64,000 nt of DNA from positions 542,007 through 606,006 of the forward strand of contig NZ_JAFBES010000001.1 in assembly GCF_016908875.1 (NCBI RefSeq), in the 5' to 3' direction. The translations under genes and the position numbers were made by a program. This document shows, in pieces, positions 28,993 to 37,556 of the stretch. The notes below the pieces were generated by a model. The model was not told the DNA's origin, made no database searches, and saw only the letters and a list, made by a program, of their open reading frames with translations. Source of the DNA: Bacillus ectoiniformans. GTDB lineage: Bacteria; Bacillota; Bacilli; Bacillales; Domibacillaceae. Within the stretch, counting starts at the first letter, position 1; every line of letters begins with the position of its first letter.

Positions 28993-30294
28993 ATGTTTAA
29001 ACTACAAGAAAATAACACGAATGCCAAAAGAGAAGTAATTGCTGGTATTACCACTTTTTTAACCATGGTATACATTGTCATTGTGAATCCTATCATTTTA
29101 CAAGATGCTGGCGTTCCATTTGATCAAGTGTTTACCGCTACCATCATCGCCACTATTATAGGGACTCTTTGGATGGGGTTATTCGCCAACTATCCAATTG
29201 CCATCGCTCCAGGGATGGGGTTAAATGCTTATTTCGCCTATTCCGTTGTTGGCGGCAACGAAGAGATTACGTATATGACGGCTTTTGCAGCTGTATTTGT
29301 TTCAGGTATTATCTTTGTCGCACTTTCTTTAACTCCATTTCGCCAAAAATTAATTGAGGCGATTCCTGACAACTTAAAACACGGAATTACAGCGGGGATC
29401 GGTTTGTTCATCGCTTTTATTGGTTTACGATTATCCGGATTAATCGCAGATCATCCAGCCAACCTTGTTACACTTGGCGACCTGCATAGTCCTGAAGCGA
29501 TCTTGGCTCTTGTCGGCTTGGCCGTCACGATCGTGTTAATGGTATTAAACGTCAATGGCGCTTTATTTATCGGTATGGCTGTCACAGGAATTATCGCTTA
29601 CTTTACTGGCCAGCTTGCCTTTACAGAAGGTTTTGTATCCACTCCTTCATTGCCGGATGGTTTCATTATCAGCAATCCAATTACGGCCATTGGAGATGTC
29701 GTCCAACATGGACTATACGCCGTTGTATTCTCTTTCTTATTAGTCACTATTTTTGATACAACTGGCACAATGGTTGCTGTTGCTCAGCAAGCTGGGCTCA
29801 TGAAAGGCAAGTCTATGCCTCGCGCCCGCCAAGCACTTCTAGCTGATTCAGTTGCTACCTCTTTCGGAGCGATTTTCGGTACAAGCCCTACAAGTGCTTA
29901 TATTGAATCATCTACAGGTGTTGCTGCCGGCGGACGTACAGGTTTGACTGCTGTCACTGTCGCTGTCTTATTTGGCGCCGCTGCCTTCTTCGGTCCATTA
30001 GTCGGTGCGATCTCTGGCTTATCTTCCATTACCGCTCCAGCTTTAATTATTGTTGGGTCTTTAATGATGGGTGCTGTTGCTCACATTGACTGGAATCGTT
30101 TAGATGAAGCATTCCCGGCATTTTTAATTATTCTAAGTATGCCGCTTACTTCAAGCATTGCTACCGGAATTGCCTTAGGGTTCATTTCTTACCCTTTATT
30201 GAAAATCGTAAAAGGCCAATTCCGAGAAGTTCACCCGCTTGTCTATTTATTCGCTGTTTTATTCTTCTATCAGCTGGCATATTTGCCTCACTGA
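28993..30294 (+). CDS. AzgA/PbuG-type purine permease (NCS2 family), PurR controlled
   Basis: 433-aa paralogue of the permease at 13667-14959, with the same signatures (ANYPIAIAPGMGLNAYF, HGITAGIGLFIAFIGLRLSG, FDTTGTMVAVAQQAGL, SSTGVAAGGRTG). The ATG at 28993 follows TGGAGG by 6 nt; eight open upstream codons overlap a PurBox and are discarded. PurR control instead of a guanine riboswitch suggests a role in hypoxanthine/guanine or adenine salvage tuned to PRPP. Substrate within the AzgA group cannot be told (B. subtilis has PbuG and PbuO). Confidence 0.9.
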   Translation: MFKLQENNTNAKREVIAGITTFLTMVYIVIVNPIILQDAGVPFDQVFTATIIATIIGTLWMGLFANYPIAIAPGMGLNAYFAYSVVGGNEEITYMTAFAAVFVSGIIFVALSLTPFRQKLIEAIPDNLKHGITAGIGLFIAFIGLRLSGLIADHPANLVTLGDLHSPEAILALVGLAVTIVLMVLNVNGALFIGMAVTGIIAYFTGQLAFTEGFVSTPSLPDGFIISNPITAIGDVVQHGLYAVVFSFLLVTIFDTTGTMVAVAQQAGLMKGKSMPRARQALLADSVATSFGAIFGTSPTSAYIESSTGVAAGGRTGLTAVTVAVLFGAAAFFGPLVGAISGLSSITAPALIIVGSLMMGAVAHIDWNRLDEAFPAFLIILSMPLTSSIATGIALGFISYPLLKIVKGQFREVHPLVYLFAVLFFYQLAYLPH

Positions 30295-30307
30295 CCATGA
30301 GTTTACA

Positions 30308-30341
30308 CAACCTGAGAAGACCATCTTCTCAGGTTTTTTAT
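30308..30341 (+). terminator. Terminator of purine permease
   Basis: AACCTGAGAAGA/TCTTCTCAGGTT perfect 12-bp stem with a three-base loop and T-run. Confidence 0.9.
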
Positions 30342-30353
30342 TTGGCTAAAAAT

Positions 30354-30395
30354 AAGTAAGGCCAGCTCCCGATGACAATCAGTAGCTGGCCTTAT
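30354..30395 (-). terminator. Terminator of the 40-aa gene
   Basis: AAGGCCAGCT/AGCTGGCCTT (30384-30393 and 30358-30367) followed on the reverse strand by ACTTATTTTT. Confidence 0.75.
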
Positions 30396-30405
30396 TCATT
30401 AATCC

Positions 30406-30528
30406 TTAATCTTCACTATGCTGCGGCTTTTCAGGGTCTCTTTGAGGCTCTATATCGACATGATGTTCGAGCTTCTCCTTTTGCTCCATTGACAGCTCTT
30501 CACGTTCTTCTTGCTGCTTCTCTTTCAT
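30406..30528 (-). CDS. 40-aa hydrophilic protein, hypothetical
   Basis: MKEKQQEEREELSMEQKEK, then LEHHVDIEPQRDPEKPQHSED. Very rich in Glu, Lys and Gln, with a short coiled-coil-like first half. The ATG is preceded by AAGGAGG at 7 nt and the gene ends before a strong terminator, so it looks like a genuine small gene. No family recognised. Similar small charged proteins are common among Bacillus sporulation genes, but there is no direct evidence here. Confidence 0.65.
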   Translation of the reverse strand: MKEKQQEEREELSMEQKEKLEHHVDIEPQRDPEKPQHSED

Positions 30529-30592
30529 TTGATTGCCTCCTTCATATCTTTTGTCTCTTTATTTATTTCCTTGATTTTTGATATTAAACAAA

Positions 30593-30632
30593 AAGAAACA
30601 GCGGCTTTTCTTATAGCCGCTGTTTCTTCAAT
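30593..30632 (-). terminator. Terminator of pirin-wrbA operon
   Basis: AAGAAACAGCGGCT/AGCCGCTGTTTCTT 14-bp stem (30593-30606 and 30615-30628); T-run on the reverse strand. Confidence 0.88.
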
Positions 30633-30635
30633 AAA

Positions 30636-31247
30636 TCAGTTATTCAAGCTTTGTAAGGCAGCAGCTACGCTCACTGTCCGCTTCGCTTGATGTTTAACCG
30701 ACGCTTCCACATCTTCGACCATTTTTCCGTCCTGGCCGACAGTTACGCTTGTTCCGTATGGGTTTCCTCCTGCTGCATAAGCGGAATCATCTGTAAATCC
30801 TGGTGCCGCTACAATCGCTCCCCAATGGTACATTGTTGTATAAAGCTGCAGAATGGTTTGTTCCTGACCGCCATGTGGATTGGATGCCGATGACATGGCG
30901 CTGACTGCTTTATTCGCAAGCTTTCCTTGGAACCATAGTCCTCCTGTCGTATCAATAAACTGTTTAAATTGAGAAGGAACATTACCGAATCTTGTAGGTA
31001 CACTAAAGATAATGGCATCTGCCCACTCCAGATCATTTAAGCTAACTTCCGGCACATCTTTTGTCGCTTCCAAGTGTTCCTTCCAAGCAGGATTAGATTC
31101 AATCGCTGCTTCCGGAGCCGTTTCAGCTACTTTCAATAATTTCACCTCTGCGCCTGCTTCCTTCCCCGCTGCTTCAGCCCATTTCGCCATTTGATAATTC
31201 GTTCCCGTTGAACTATAGTAAATCACCGCTAATTTTGTTTGTGTCAT
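30636..31247 (-). CDS. wrbA: NAD(P)H:quinone oxidoreductase (WrbA type)
   Basis: 203-aa flavodoxin-like quinone reductase that reduces quinones by two electrons, protecting against redox cycling. Visible signs: FMN phosphate loop YYSSTGTNYQMAKWA, SVPTRFGNVPSQFKQFIDTTGGLW and SASNPHGGQEQTILQLYTTM, characteristic of WrbA/type IV NQO. Second gene of an operon with a pirin; 39 nt gap with GAAGGGAG ribosome site. The MhqR-like operator upstream of the pirin supports quinone induction. Confidence 0.93.
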   Translation of the reverse strand: MTQTKLAVIYYSSTGTNYQMAKWAEAAGKEAGAEVKLLKVAETAPEAAIESNPAWKEHLEATKDVPEVSLNDLEWADAIIFSVPTRFGNVPSQFKQFIDTTGGLWFQGKLANKAVSAMSSASNPHGGQEQTILQLYTTMYHWGAIVAAPGFTDDSAYAAGGNPYGTSVTVGQDGKMVEDVEASVKHQAKRTVSVAAALQSLNN

Positions 31248-31286
31248 TTTTCATTTCTCCCTTCATCTTGTTCGCTTTTTAGTTAT

Positions 31287-31991
31287 TTAAGGTAAATCTA
31301 TCAACATAAATGTAGAATTCCCCATTGCCTCTATCTTCAATCCTTCAAGTTCAGTTATACGGGCAGAATCTCTTGTTTTCAGCACATGCTCACCATTCAC
31401 TTTGACTTCCCCTTCAAGAATAAATAAGAACGTTCTGCGATCAATGGACTGACTGAAATCAATTTGCTGGCCGGCCTCAAGCTCTGATAAATAAATAGTC
31501 AGGTCTTGGTGAATATGAGCGATTCCTTCTGATTCAGGATTCTTTTTAACGACCGGCAGCAGCTGATTCTTCATTTGGCTGATATCGAAGCTGGTTTGCT
31601 CATAAGAAGGCGTTAAGCCCTTCTCATCAGGCAAAAACCACATTTGCAGCAAGCTGACTTCTTCATCTAGTGACGGGTTCATTTCAGAATGATAAATACC
31701 CGTACCCGCTGACATTCGCTGAATTCCTCCGAAAGTAGTTGTCGCTGTATGCCCTTGACTGTCTTTATGCTGCAAGTACCCTTTCAATACAACTGTGACA
31801 ATTTCCATTTCAGCATGAGGATGCATGCCGAAACCTTTTTTCGGTGCGACTACATCATCATTTAATACTCGAAGCGGGCCAAACTGCATATTTTCTGGGT
31901 CATAATATTCCGCAAATGAAAAACTGAAATTGGACTGAAGCCAGCCATGGTTGGCCGAAAATCTAGAGTTAGCCGGATAAATAGTAATCAT
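31287..31991 (-). CDS. Pirin family protein (quercetinase-like bicupin)
   Basis: 234-aa double-cupin protein. The N-terminal cupin keeps the metal ligands (HPHAEMEIVTVVL with His-x-His, later His in GIYHSEMN with the Glu), as in bacterial pirins with quercetin 2,3-dioxygenase activity such as E. coli YhhW; the C-terminal cupin is degenerate. True substrate unknown. It is the first gene of the operon with wrbA. GAAAGGAG precedes the ATG. Confidence 0.88.
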   Translation of the reverse strand: MITIYPANSRFSANHGWLQSNFSFSFAEYYDPENMQFGPLRVLNDDVVAPKKGFGMHPHAEMEIVTVVLKGYLQHKDSQGHTATTTFGGIQRMSAGTGIYHSEMNPSLDEEVSLLQMWFLPDEKGLTPSYEQTSFDISQMKNQLLPVVKKNPESEGIAHIHQDLTIYLSELEAGQQIDFSQSIDRRTFLFILEGEVKVNGEHVLKTRDSARITELEGLKIEAMGNSTFMLIDLP

Positions 31992-32057
31992 ATGTTTCTC
32001 CTTTCAACATTCCATAATCTAGTAAATATCTATCTATATCCTGTATCCTAAAACATT

Positions 32058-32131
32058 TATCTCGAAACTGAGATATATACTCAAAAAAATTACTGATGAA
32101 ACATACAAGAATATATCTCGAATTCAAAATA
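32058..32131 (-). promoter_or_regulatory. MhqR-like operator upstream of pirin-wrbA
   Basis: TATCTC-GAAACT-GAGATA (32058-32075) is an inverted repeat matching the TATCTCGAATTCGAGATA box of the B. subtilis quinone-responsive repressor MhqR. A second half-site, TATCTCGAATTC, lies at 32114-32125. Located about 70-130 nt before the pirin start. The remainder of 31992-32344 shows only A+T-rich sequence. Confidence 0.6.
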
Positions 32132-32344
32132 AATTTATCACATCTATTTTTTTCTGTCAATCATTCATGCTCCTTCAAAAGTATATGGTTACTTCACATG
32201 ATTGTTCATAATCTATTTCCTTTTCCCCGTGACCAAATATTCATTTTTTTCAATTGCAGAAATATTTACTTATTTTTAATAAACTTCTAAATTTTACTTG
32301 CTATAGTAAATGAAAATACTTCTTCTAAGGAGCTGGCTGATCAA

Positions 32345-34729
32345 ATGCGGAACAAAAAATTCCCTTATAAAATGTTCAACCTTTCTGTCGTCTCATTATT
32401 AACTGTAAGTACTTTTCTATCCCCTTCTCTCACATTAGAAACACAGGCGGAAACAGAAACCTCTTCTTCGGTTGTCATTAGCGAAGTATATGGCGGAGGC
32501 GGGGCTACCTCCTCTGCTCCTGCGTACAAAAATGATTTTATTGAACTGTATAATCCAACCGATCAAAGCGTTTCACTTGAAGGGTGGTCCGTTCAATATG
32601 CTTCATCTGCGGGCAGCTTTAATCAAATGACTTCTTTAACCGGCACCATTGCGCCAAACGAATATTATTTAATAAAGCAAAGCGGAGGGTCACTCGGGAA
32701 AGAATTGCCTGAGAGTCAGGTCGAGGGGTCTATCAGCTTAAGTGCATCTAAAGGAAAAGTAGCTCTTGTCAATAACAAGGAAAAAATCACTGGTCTTGTC
32801 GATGAGAACACGGTTGACTTCGTTGGATACGGTGATGCAAATGAAGCTGAAACTACCCCTGTTCCTGCACTGGATAGTCTGGTTAGCGCTCAAAGAAAAG
32901 ATCCCTCGATCGACAGTAACCATAATGAACTGGATTTTGAAGTAAAAACACCTGCACCAGGTTCTTCACAAGGACAGCCTCCTGAAGATCCAGAAACACC
33001 GCCAGCCGGTTTAGCCATATATGACATTCAAGGCGCTTCCCATCAATCCCCGTTTGACGGTCAAAAAGTCAGCGATGTCAAAGGAATTGTCACAGCAGTT
33101 GAACAAGGAAAAGGTTTTTATCTTCAGGAACTTGCTCCCGATAACGACCCTAAAACATCTGAAGGAATATATGTCTATCAGAGAAATGCCCTAGTCAAAA
33201 GCGGTGATATTGTTCTGGTAAGCGGAACAGTTACCGAATACACACCGTCAAGCGCCAGAAACACGGATCTTTCTACCACTCAGCTTTCTGCTGAACAAGT
33301 AAAAGTTGAGGACTCTAACCAGCCGCTGCCAGCACCTACTGCACTTGGTGAAGGGGAATATGTTCTGCCGACCGCTGTGATTGATAATGATGAGTTTCAA
33401 ACATTTGACCCGTCAGAAGACGGCATTGATTTCTTTGAAAGCATCGAGGGCATGTATGTCCAAGTTCAAAAGGCAAAAGCAGTTTCTCCAACAACGAAGT
33501 ACGGAGAAGTCATTGTTGCGCCTTTGAATCAGCCAACTGATATGACTAATTCTGGCCAGCTTATTATTAACCCGGAAGATTTTCACCCTGAACGAATCAC
33601 CATTGACGATGTTTTAGTAGACAATCCTCCTATTGTGAAAACGGGAGATACCTTCAATGAGCCAATAAACGGAGTTATCGGCTACAGTTTTAGCGGATAC
33701 AAGCTATATAACACAGAAGCTCTGCCTGATGTTTTCGATGGCGGCTTAGAGCGTGAAACGACTAGCCTTGCTTTCTCAAAAGATGAGTTAACCATTGCTT
33801 CTTACAATGTGGAAAACTTTTCGAAAGCTGACGAGGAGACCAACCCAGAAAAAGCAGAAAAACTGGCCGAAGCCGTGGCAAACAATATGAAATCTCCTGA
33901 TATTATCGGATTAGTGGAAATGCAGGATAATGACGGGCCTGCCGCAAGCGGACAGACAGATGCTTCTGAAAGCTACAAATATTTAATCGAAAAGATTAAA
34001 CAAGCGGGCGGACCAGCCTATCAGTTTACAGACATCACCCCAGCAGACAGACAAGATGGCGGGCAGCCTGGAGGCAATATTCGCGTCGGATTTCTATACA
34101 ACCCGGACCGTGTTAAGCTGACGAACAAACCAAAAGGCGATGCCATTACTCCTACTGAAGTCAACAAACACGGCATTACGTTAAACCCAGGGCGTATCGC
34201 ACCGAACGATCCGGCCTTTGAAAATTCAAGAAAGCCGCTGGCCGCTGAATTTAAATTTAAAGGATCGCGTGTGACCGTTATTGCTAATCACTTTAATTCT
34301 AAAGGCGGAGATGAACCATTATTCGGCAAAAATCAGCCTCCTTTCTTAAAAAGCGAAGCGCAGCGTCTAGCCATTTCCCAAATTGTCCATGACTTTACCG
34401 CTGACCTATTGGCTGCTGATTCAAAAGCCAATGTAGTCGTTCTAGGTGATTTAAATGATTTTCAGTTTTCCAATCCGCTGCAAGCCTTAAAGGGACAATC
34501 CCTTGTGAACATGATCGATACGCTGCCTTTTGAAGAACAGTACACGTATAACTATCAAGGGAATTCTCAAGTGTTAGATCATGTGCTAGTCTCTAACAAC
34601 TTAGCCGCTCATACGAATGCAGATATTATCCACTTAAACGCTGACTTCACTGAACAGCACGGCCGAGCTAGTGACCATGACCCTGTTCAAGTTCAGATTG
34701 ATTTAAAAGCAGCGCGCAAAGCAAAATAA
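32345..34729 (+). CDS. Secreted multidomain nuclease: lamin-tail, OB-like and EEP domains
   Basis: 794-aa exported protein. Signal peptide about 1-35 (KMFNLSVVSLLTVSTFL, cleavage near TQA). Lamin-tail domain about 42-150 (VVISEVYGGGGA, NDFIELYNPTDQSVSLEGW). A Pro-rich linker (PPEDPETPPA) is followed by a YhcR-type OB-like domain about 225-330 (GIVTAVEQGKGFYLQE). The C-terminal endonuclease/exonuclease/phosphatase domain is at about 485-785: SYNVENFS, GLVEMQDNDG, VIANHFNSKGGD, LGDLNDF and the catalytic SDHDPV. Likely an extracellular DNase/RNase or phosphodiesterase for nutrient scavenging. No cell-wall anchor seen. The Shine-Dalgarno GGAG is 12 nt from the ATG. Confidence 0.9.
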   Translation: MRNKKFPYKMFNLSVVSLLTVSTFLSPSLTLETQAETETSSSVVISEVYGGGGATSSAPAYKNDFIELYNPTDQSVSLEGWSVQYASSAGSFNQMTSLTGTIAPNEYYLIKQSGGSLGKELPESQVEGSISLSASKGKVALVNNKEKITGLVDENTVDFVGYGDANEAETTPVPALDSLVSAQRKDPSIDSNHNELDFEVKTPAPGSSQGQPPEDPETPPAGLAIYDIQGASHQSPFDGQKVSDVKGIVTAVEQGKGFYLQELAPDNDPKTSEGIYVYQRNALVKSGDIVLVSGTVTEYTPSSARNTDLSTTQLSAEQVKVEDSNQPLPAPTALGEGEYVLPTAVIDNDEFQTFDPSEDGIDFFESIEGMYVQVQKAKAVSPTTKYGEVIVAPLNQPTDMTNSGQLIINPEDFHPERITIDDVLVDNPPIVKTGDTFNEPINGVIGYSFSGYKLYNTEALPDVFDGGLERETTSLAFSKDELTIASYNVENFSKADEETNPEKAEKLAEAVANNMKSPDIIGLVEMQDNDGPAASGQTDASESYKYLIEKIKQAGGPAYQFTDITPADRQDGGQPGGNIRVGFLYNPDRVKLTNKPKGDAITPTEVNKHGITLNPGRIAPNDPAFENSRKPLAAEFKFKGSRVTVIANHFNSKGGDEPLFGKNQPPFLKSEAQRLAISQIVHDFTADLLAADSKANVVVLGDLNDFQFSNPLQALKGQSLVNMIDTLPFEEQYTYNYQGNSQVLDHVLVSNNLAAHTNADIIHLNADFTEQHGRASDHDPVQVQIDLKAARKAK

Positions 34730-34733
34730 ATAA

Positions 34734-34771
34734 AAACGAAGCCCGGCTCTTTATGCGCGGGCTTCGTTTTT
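34734..34771 (+). terminator. Terminator of secreted nuclease
   Basis: AACGAAGCCCG/CGGGCTTCGTT stem then TTTTTG. Confidence 0.88.
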
Positions 34772-34925
34772 GTTATTGATATTATAAACTTCCCCTCCTA
34801 GATAAGATTTTAAGGAACCCCTTTATCGCGAAAGATTCCATCGCATTATTTAACAATTAAAGAAACCGATGAAAATAAATTTTAAAGATTAAAATAAAAC
34901 GCTTTCTTTTCAGAATTGTTTGAAT

Positions 34926-34960
34926 TATAATAAAACAAAGTTGTTTAAATGTCCTACAAT
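34926..34960 (+). promoter_or_regulatory. Promoter -10 and possible FadR-type operator of the opine module
   Basis: TATAAT at 34926-34931 with only a poor -35 (TTTCTT, 34903). ATGTCCTACAAT at 34949-34960 resembles the FadR-subfamily GntR operator TnGTnnnACnA in one half and spacing, placed at the start site just before the ribosome site. Suggestive; the cognate regulator is probably the GntR protein at 37557. The rest of 34772-34925 shows nothing. Confidence 0.4.
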
Positions 34961-34980
34961 TGAACAAAGGAGGGGTTCTT

Positions 34981-36414
34981 TTGAGTAAATTAGTAATTAT
35001 TTGTCTTACAACAGCTTTCATTTTGGGAATTTCAAGTTTGGTATCAATATTCTTAGGCAGGAGAACGAAAAATAATGCAGATTGGTCTGTCGGAGGACGT
35101 TCTCTTCCTCTGTATGTAGTAATTGGCACGCAATATGCCACAGCAATGGGCGGCGGTGTCTTAGTAGCTCACGTAGGAATAGGCTATCAAAGCGGCTGGT
35201 CAGTTCTTACTTATGGTTTCATTGTTGCGGCTGGCTTGCTGCTATTCACTTTACTTGCTCCTTGGCTTCGAGCGCAGAACTTTTCTTCTCTGCCAGAAGT
35301 ATTTGCAAAGATTTATGGTGAGAATAAACTTCTCTATCTTCTTGTTTCTCTCGCCTGTATTATCGTTCCGCTAGGATGGATATCGACTCAGCTAGTCGCT
35401 TTCTCAAAATTGTTCTCAGCCATTACCGGACTTAATTCGGTGTTTCTCATTGTATTAGCTGGAATCGTAAGCGTTTTGTTCGTCATGCCAGCAGGACTAA
35501 CATCTGTTGCTTGGACAGATTTTATTTTCGGTTGCTTTATGTTAATCATGTCAATCGTAACTGCTGTCTATGCCATCAAATCTGGAGGCGGCTGGAACAA
35601 CATTACCGACACTGTTCCTGCTGAAAATATTTCTTTTCCTGAAGGACTTGGAGCTGTAGGAAGCCTTTCCATCGTCCTCTGGATCTTGTCAATTATCCCA
35701 GGAACTTTGACCAATCAATTATACTATCAAAGGATTTTCGCTATAAAAAAAGCCAACCATGTGCGTACAAGTCTGATTATAAGCGCTATTGTCTTCATGA
35801 CCTCAGAACTTTGGGCCGGAGTTGTTGGACAAGCCATTAGAGCTATGCAGCCAGGACTAGCACCTGAAGAAGCAGCAGGATGGTTTTTAACACAAATGCC
35901 AACCTGGTTATTGGCTTTATATGCTGGATTTATTGCAGCAACGGTAATTTCTACAATTGATAGTGCGATCCAGTCTGCAGTCGTCAATTTAAATAATGAT
36001 ATTTATAAAAAGCTGATTAACCCCGAGGCCTCTGATCGAAAGCTTTTGAACTTATCCCGACTGTTATCGGTGATCGTTACTTTTATTGCTGGAGTGTTTG
36101 CTTTAGTATGGCCTGAAGCGCTGGGGTGGCTTGTTGCAAGTTATGCGTATTCAGCTTCTGTACTTTTATTTCCGCTAATGCTTGGATATGCATTTAGAAA
36201 TTCAAATTTTCTTACAACACAGGGTGTGATTAGCAGCATGGCTGCCGGAATTGTTACTTGTGGAATTGGGCAGGCAATGAATGGAGAGGTATTGGGAGTA
36301 TCGTTGCCGTATGTCGTTTTTGGGCTGGCTGGTTCATTGGTTACACTGTTACTAGTTAGTTCACTCACAAAAAATAACAACACTTTGATCAATAAAGAAC
36401 AATTGGAGGCATAA
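34981..36414 (+). CDS. Sodium:solute symporter (SSS family)
   Basis: 477-aa membrane protein with about 13 helices. SSS features: NNADWSVGGRSLPLYVVIGTQ near residue 30, TSVAWTDFIFGCFMLIMS, and the helix with ISTIDSAIQSAVVNLNNDIYK that carries sodium-site residues. Start is TTG 34981 (MSKLVIICLTTAF), with AAAGGAGGGG just upstream; the frame extends seven codons back into that ribosome site. It is followed after 5 nt by an opine dehydrogenase gene. Together with the GntR regulator this suggests import of an opine-like or N-substituted amino acid; substrate not readable. Confidence 0.85.
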   Translation: MSKLVIICLTTAFILGISSLVSIFLGRRTKNNADWSVGGRSLPLYVVIGTQYATAMGGGVLVAHVGIGYQSGWSVLTYGFIVAAGLLLFTLLAPWLRAQNFSSLPEVFAKIYGENKLLYLLVSLACIIVPLGWISTQLVAFSKLFSAITGLNSVFLIVLAGIVSVLFVMPAGLTSVAWTDFIFGCFMLIMSIVTAVYAIKSGGGWNNITDTVPAENISFPEGLGAVGSLSIVLWILSIIPGTLTNQLYYQRIFAIKKANHVRTSLIISAIVFMTSELWAGVVGQAIRAMQPGLAPEEAAGWFLTQMPTWLLALYAGFIAATVISTIDSAIQSAVVNLNNDIYKKLINPEASDRKLLNLSRLLSVIVTFIAGVFALVWPEALGWLVASYAYSASVLLFPLMLGYAFRNSNFLTTQGVISSMAAGIVTCGIGQAMNGEVLGVSLPYVVFGLAGSLVTLLLVSSLTKNNNTLINKEQLEA

Positions 36415-36419
36415 TAAAT

Positions 36420-37502
36420 ATGGATAAAATAACAAAACCAACCTTCGCTATTATTGGAGCCGGAAATGGCGGTCATGCATTTTATGCTCATCTATCTAAA
36501 ATGCAATTTGAAGCCTCACTATATGAAATTGATCATGAAAAAGTAAAAACTCTTAAAGAGAAAGGATTTATTAAAGCAGAAGGTGAATTTCAACATGAAG
36601 CACCGCTTATTGTGAGTAATAATATTGGTGAAACGATTAAAGATAAAGCAGTAATTATGATCGTGGTTCCATCTATCTACCATAAAAGTCTTGTAGCAAA
36701 CATGGTCCCGTATTTGCAGGATGGCCAGATTATTGTTTTAAATCCAGGGGCTACTGGCGGCGCCTTAGAAATTAGAAATTTATTAGATGAGAAAGAATGT
36801 CAAGCGGAGGTTACAATTGCGGAAACCAGCACATTATTATATGCCTGCAGAAGCCCTAAGCCTGGCGAAGTAATTATAGGGAGCATCAAAGATAAATTAT
36901 ACTTAGCAGCTCTGCCATCTAATCGAACGGAAAGCGTGCTGAAGGTTATTAATCAAGCATTTCCACAGTATAGCGGTATGAAAAATGTGTTGGAAACAAG
37001 TCTATCGAATGTCAATGCCATTGTCCATCCAGCCCCGACTATTTTGAATGCTGGTAGAATTGAAGCAAGTTTGCCATTTAAATATTACATAGATGGTGTG
37101 ACACCATCTATCGCTCAGCTTGTTGAGCAATTAGACCAAGAGCGGCTGGCAATAGGAAAGAAATTATCGCTGGATCTCTGCTCCATCTCTGAATGGTATA
37201 GTCTATCGTATAAAGTGCCTGGCCCAACTTTGTATGACAAAATCAGGCAAGTAGAAGCCTATCAGGGAATACAGGCACAAACATCCCTTAATACCAGGTA
37301 TCTATTTGAAGATATCCCTACTGGATTAGTGCCGATGTCTGACCTGGCTAAGCAGATTGGAGTTGAAACTCCGCTCATGGATGCTTTTATACGGATGGGA
37401 AATTCCTTATTGAATCGGGACTTTCGAAAAGAAGGCCGCTCACTGCAAGACCTCGGCCTGAACAATAAGACTTGTGAAGAAATTGTATCCTATGTTTCAT
37501 AA
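36420..37502 (+). CDS. NAD(P)-dependent opine (octopine/nopaline) dehydrogenase family protein
   Basis: 360-aa two-domain dehydrogenase. Rossmann domain with GAGNGG at residues 13-18 (FAIIGAGNGGHAFYAHLSK), then the octopine dehydrogenase catalytic domain with SNVNAIVHPAPTILNAGRIE (catalytic histidine near 204) and GVTPSIAQLVEQLDQER. The family interconverts opines with an amino acid plus a 2-keto acid. In this context (transporter directly upstream, no nicotianamine-synthase-like or metallophore genes) degradation of an imported opine is more plausible than metallophore synthesis. Tightly coupled to the symporter gene. Confidence 0.88.
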   Translation: MDKITKPTFAIIGAGNGGHAFYAHLSKMQFEASLYEIDHEKVKTLKEKGFIKAEGEFQHEAPLIVSNNIGETIKDKAVIMIVVPSIYHKSLVANMVPYLQDGQIIVLNPGATGGALEIRNLLDEKECQAEVTIAETSTLLYACRSPKPGEVIIGSIKDKLYLAALPSNRTESVLKVINQAFPQYSGMKNVLETSLSNVNAIVHPAPTILNAGRIEASLPFKYYIDGVTPSIAQLVEQLDQERLAIGKKLSLDLCSISEWYSLSYKVPGPTLYDKIRQVEAYQGIQAQTSLNTRYLFEDIPTGLVPMSDLAKQIGVETPLMDAFIRMGNSLLNRDFRKEGRSLQDLGLNNKTCEEIVSYVS

Positions 37503-37513
37503 ATAAATGAATA

Positions 37514-37555
37514 GACAGTATAAAAGCACAGACAAAGATTGCTTTTATACTGTTT
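37514..37555. terminator. Terminator between opine dehydrogenase and GntR genes
   Basis: ACAGTATAAAAGCA/TGCTTTTATACTGT 14-bp perfect stem with TTTTTT on the plus strand; convergent genes, may act in both directions. Confidence 0.88.
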
Positions 37556-37556
37556 T

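Noticed and set aside
36420..37502. Opine metallophore (staphylopine-type) synthesis
   Set aside because: No nicotianamine-synthase-like gene, histidine racemase or CntA-F/CntE transporter genes nearby; a sodium symporter and FadR regulator point to catabolism.
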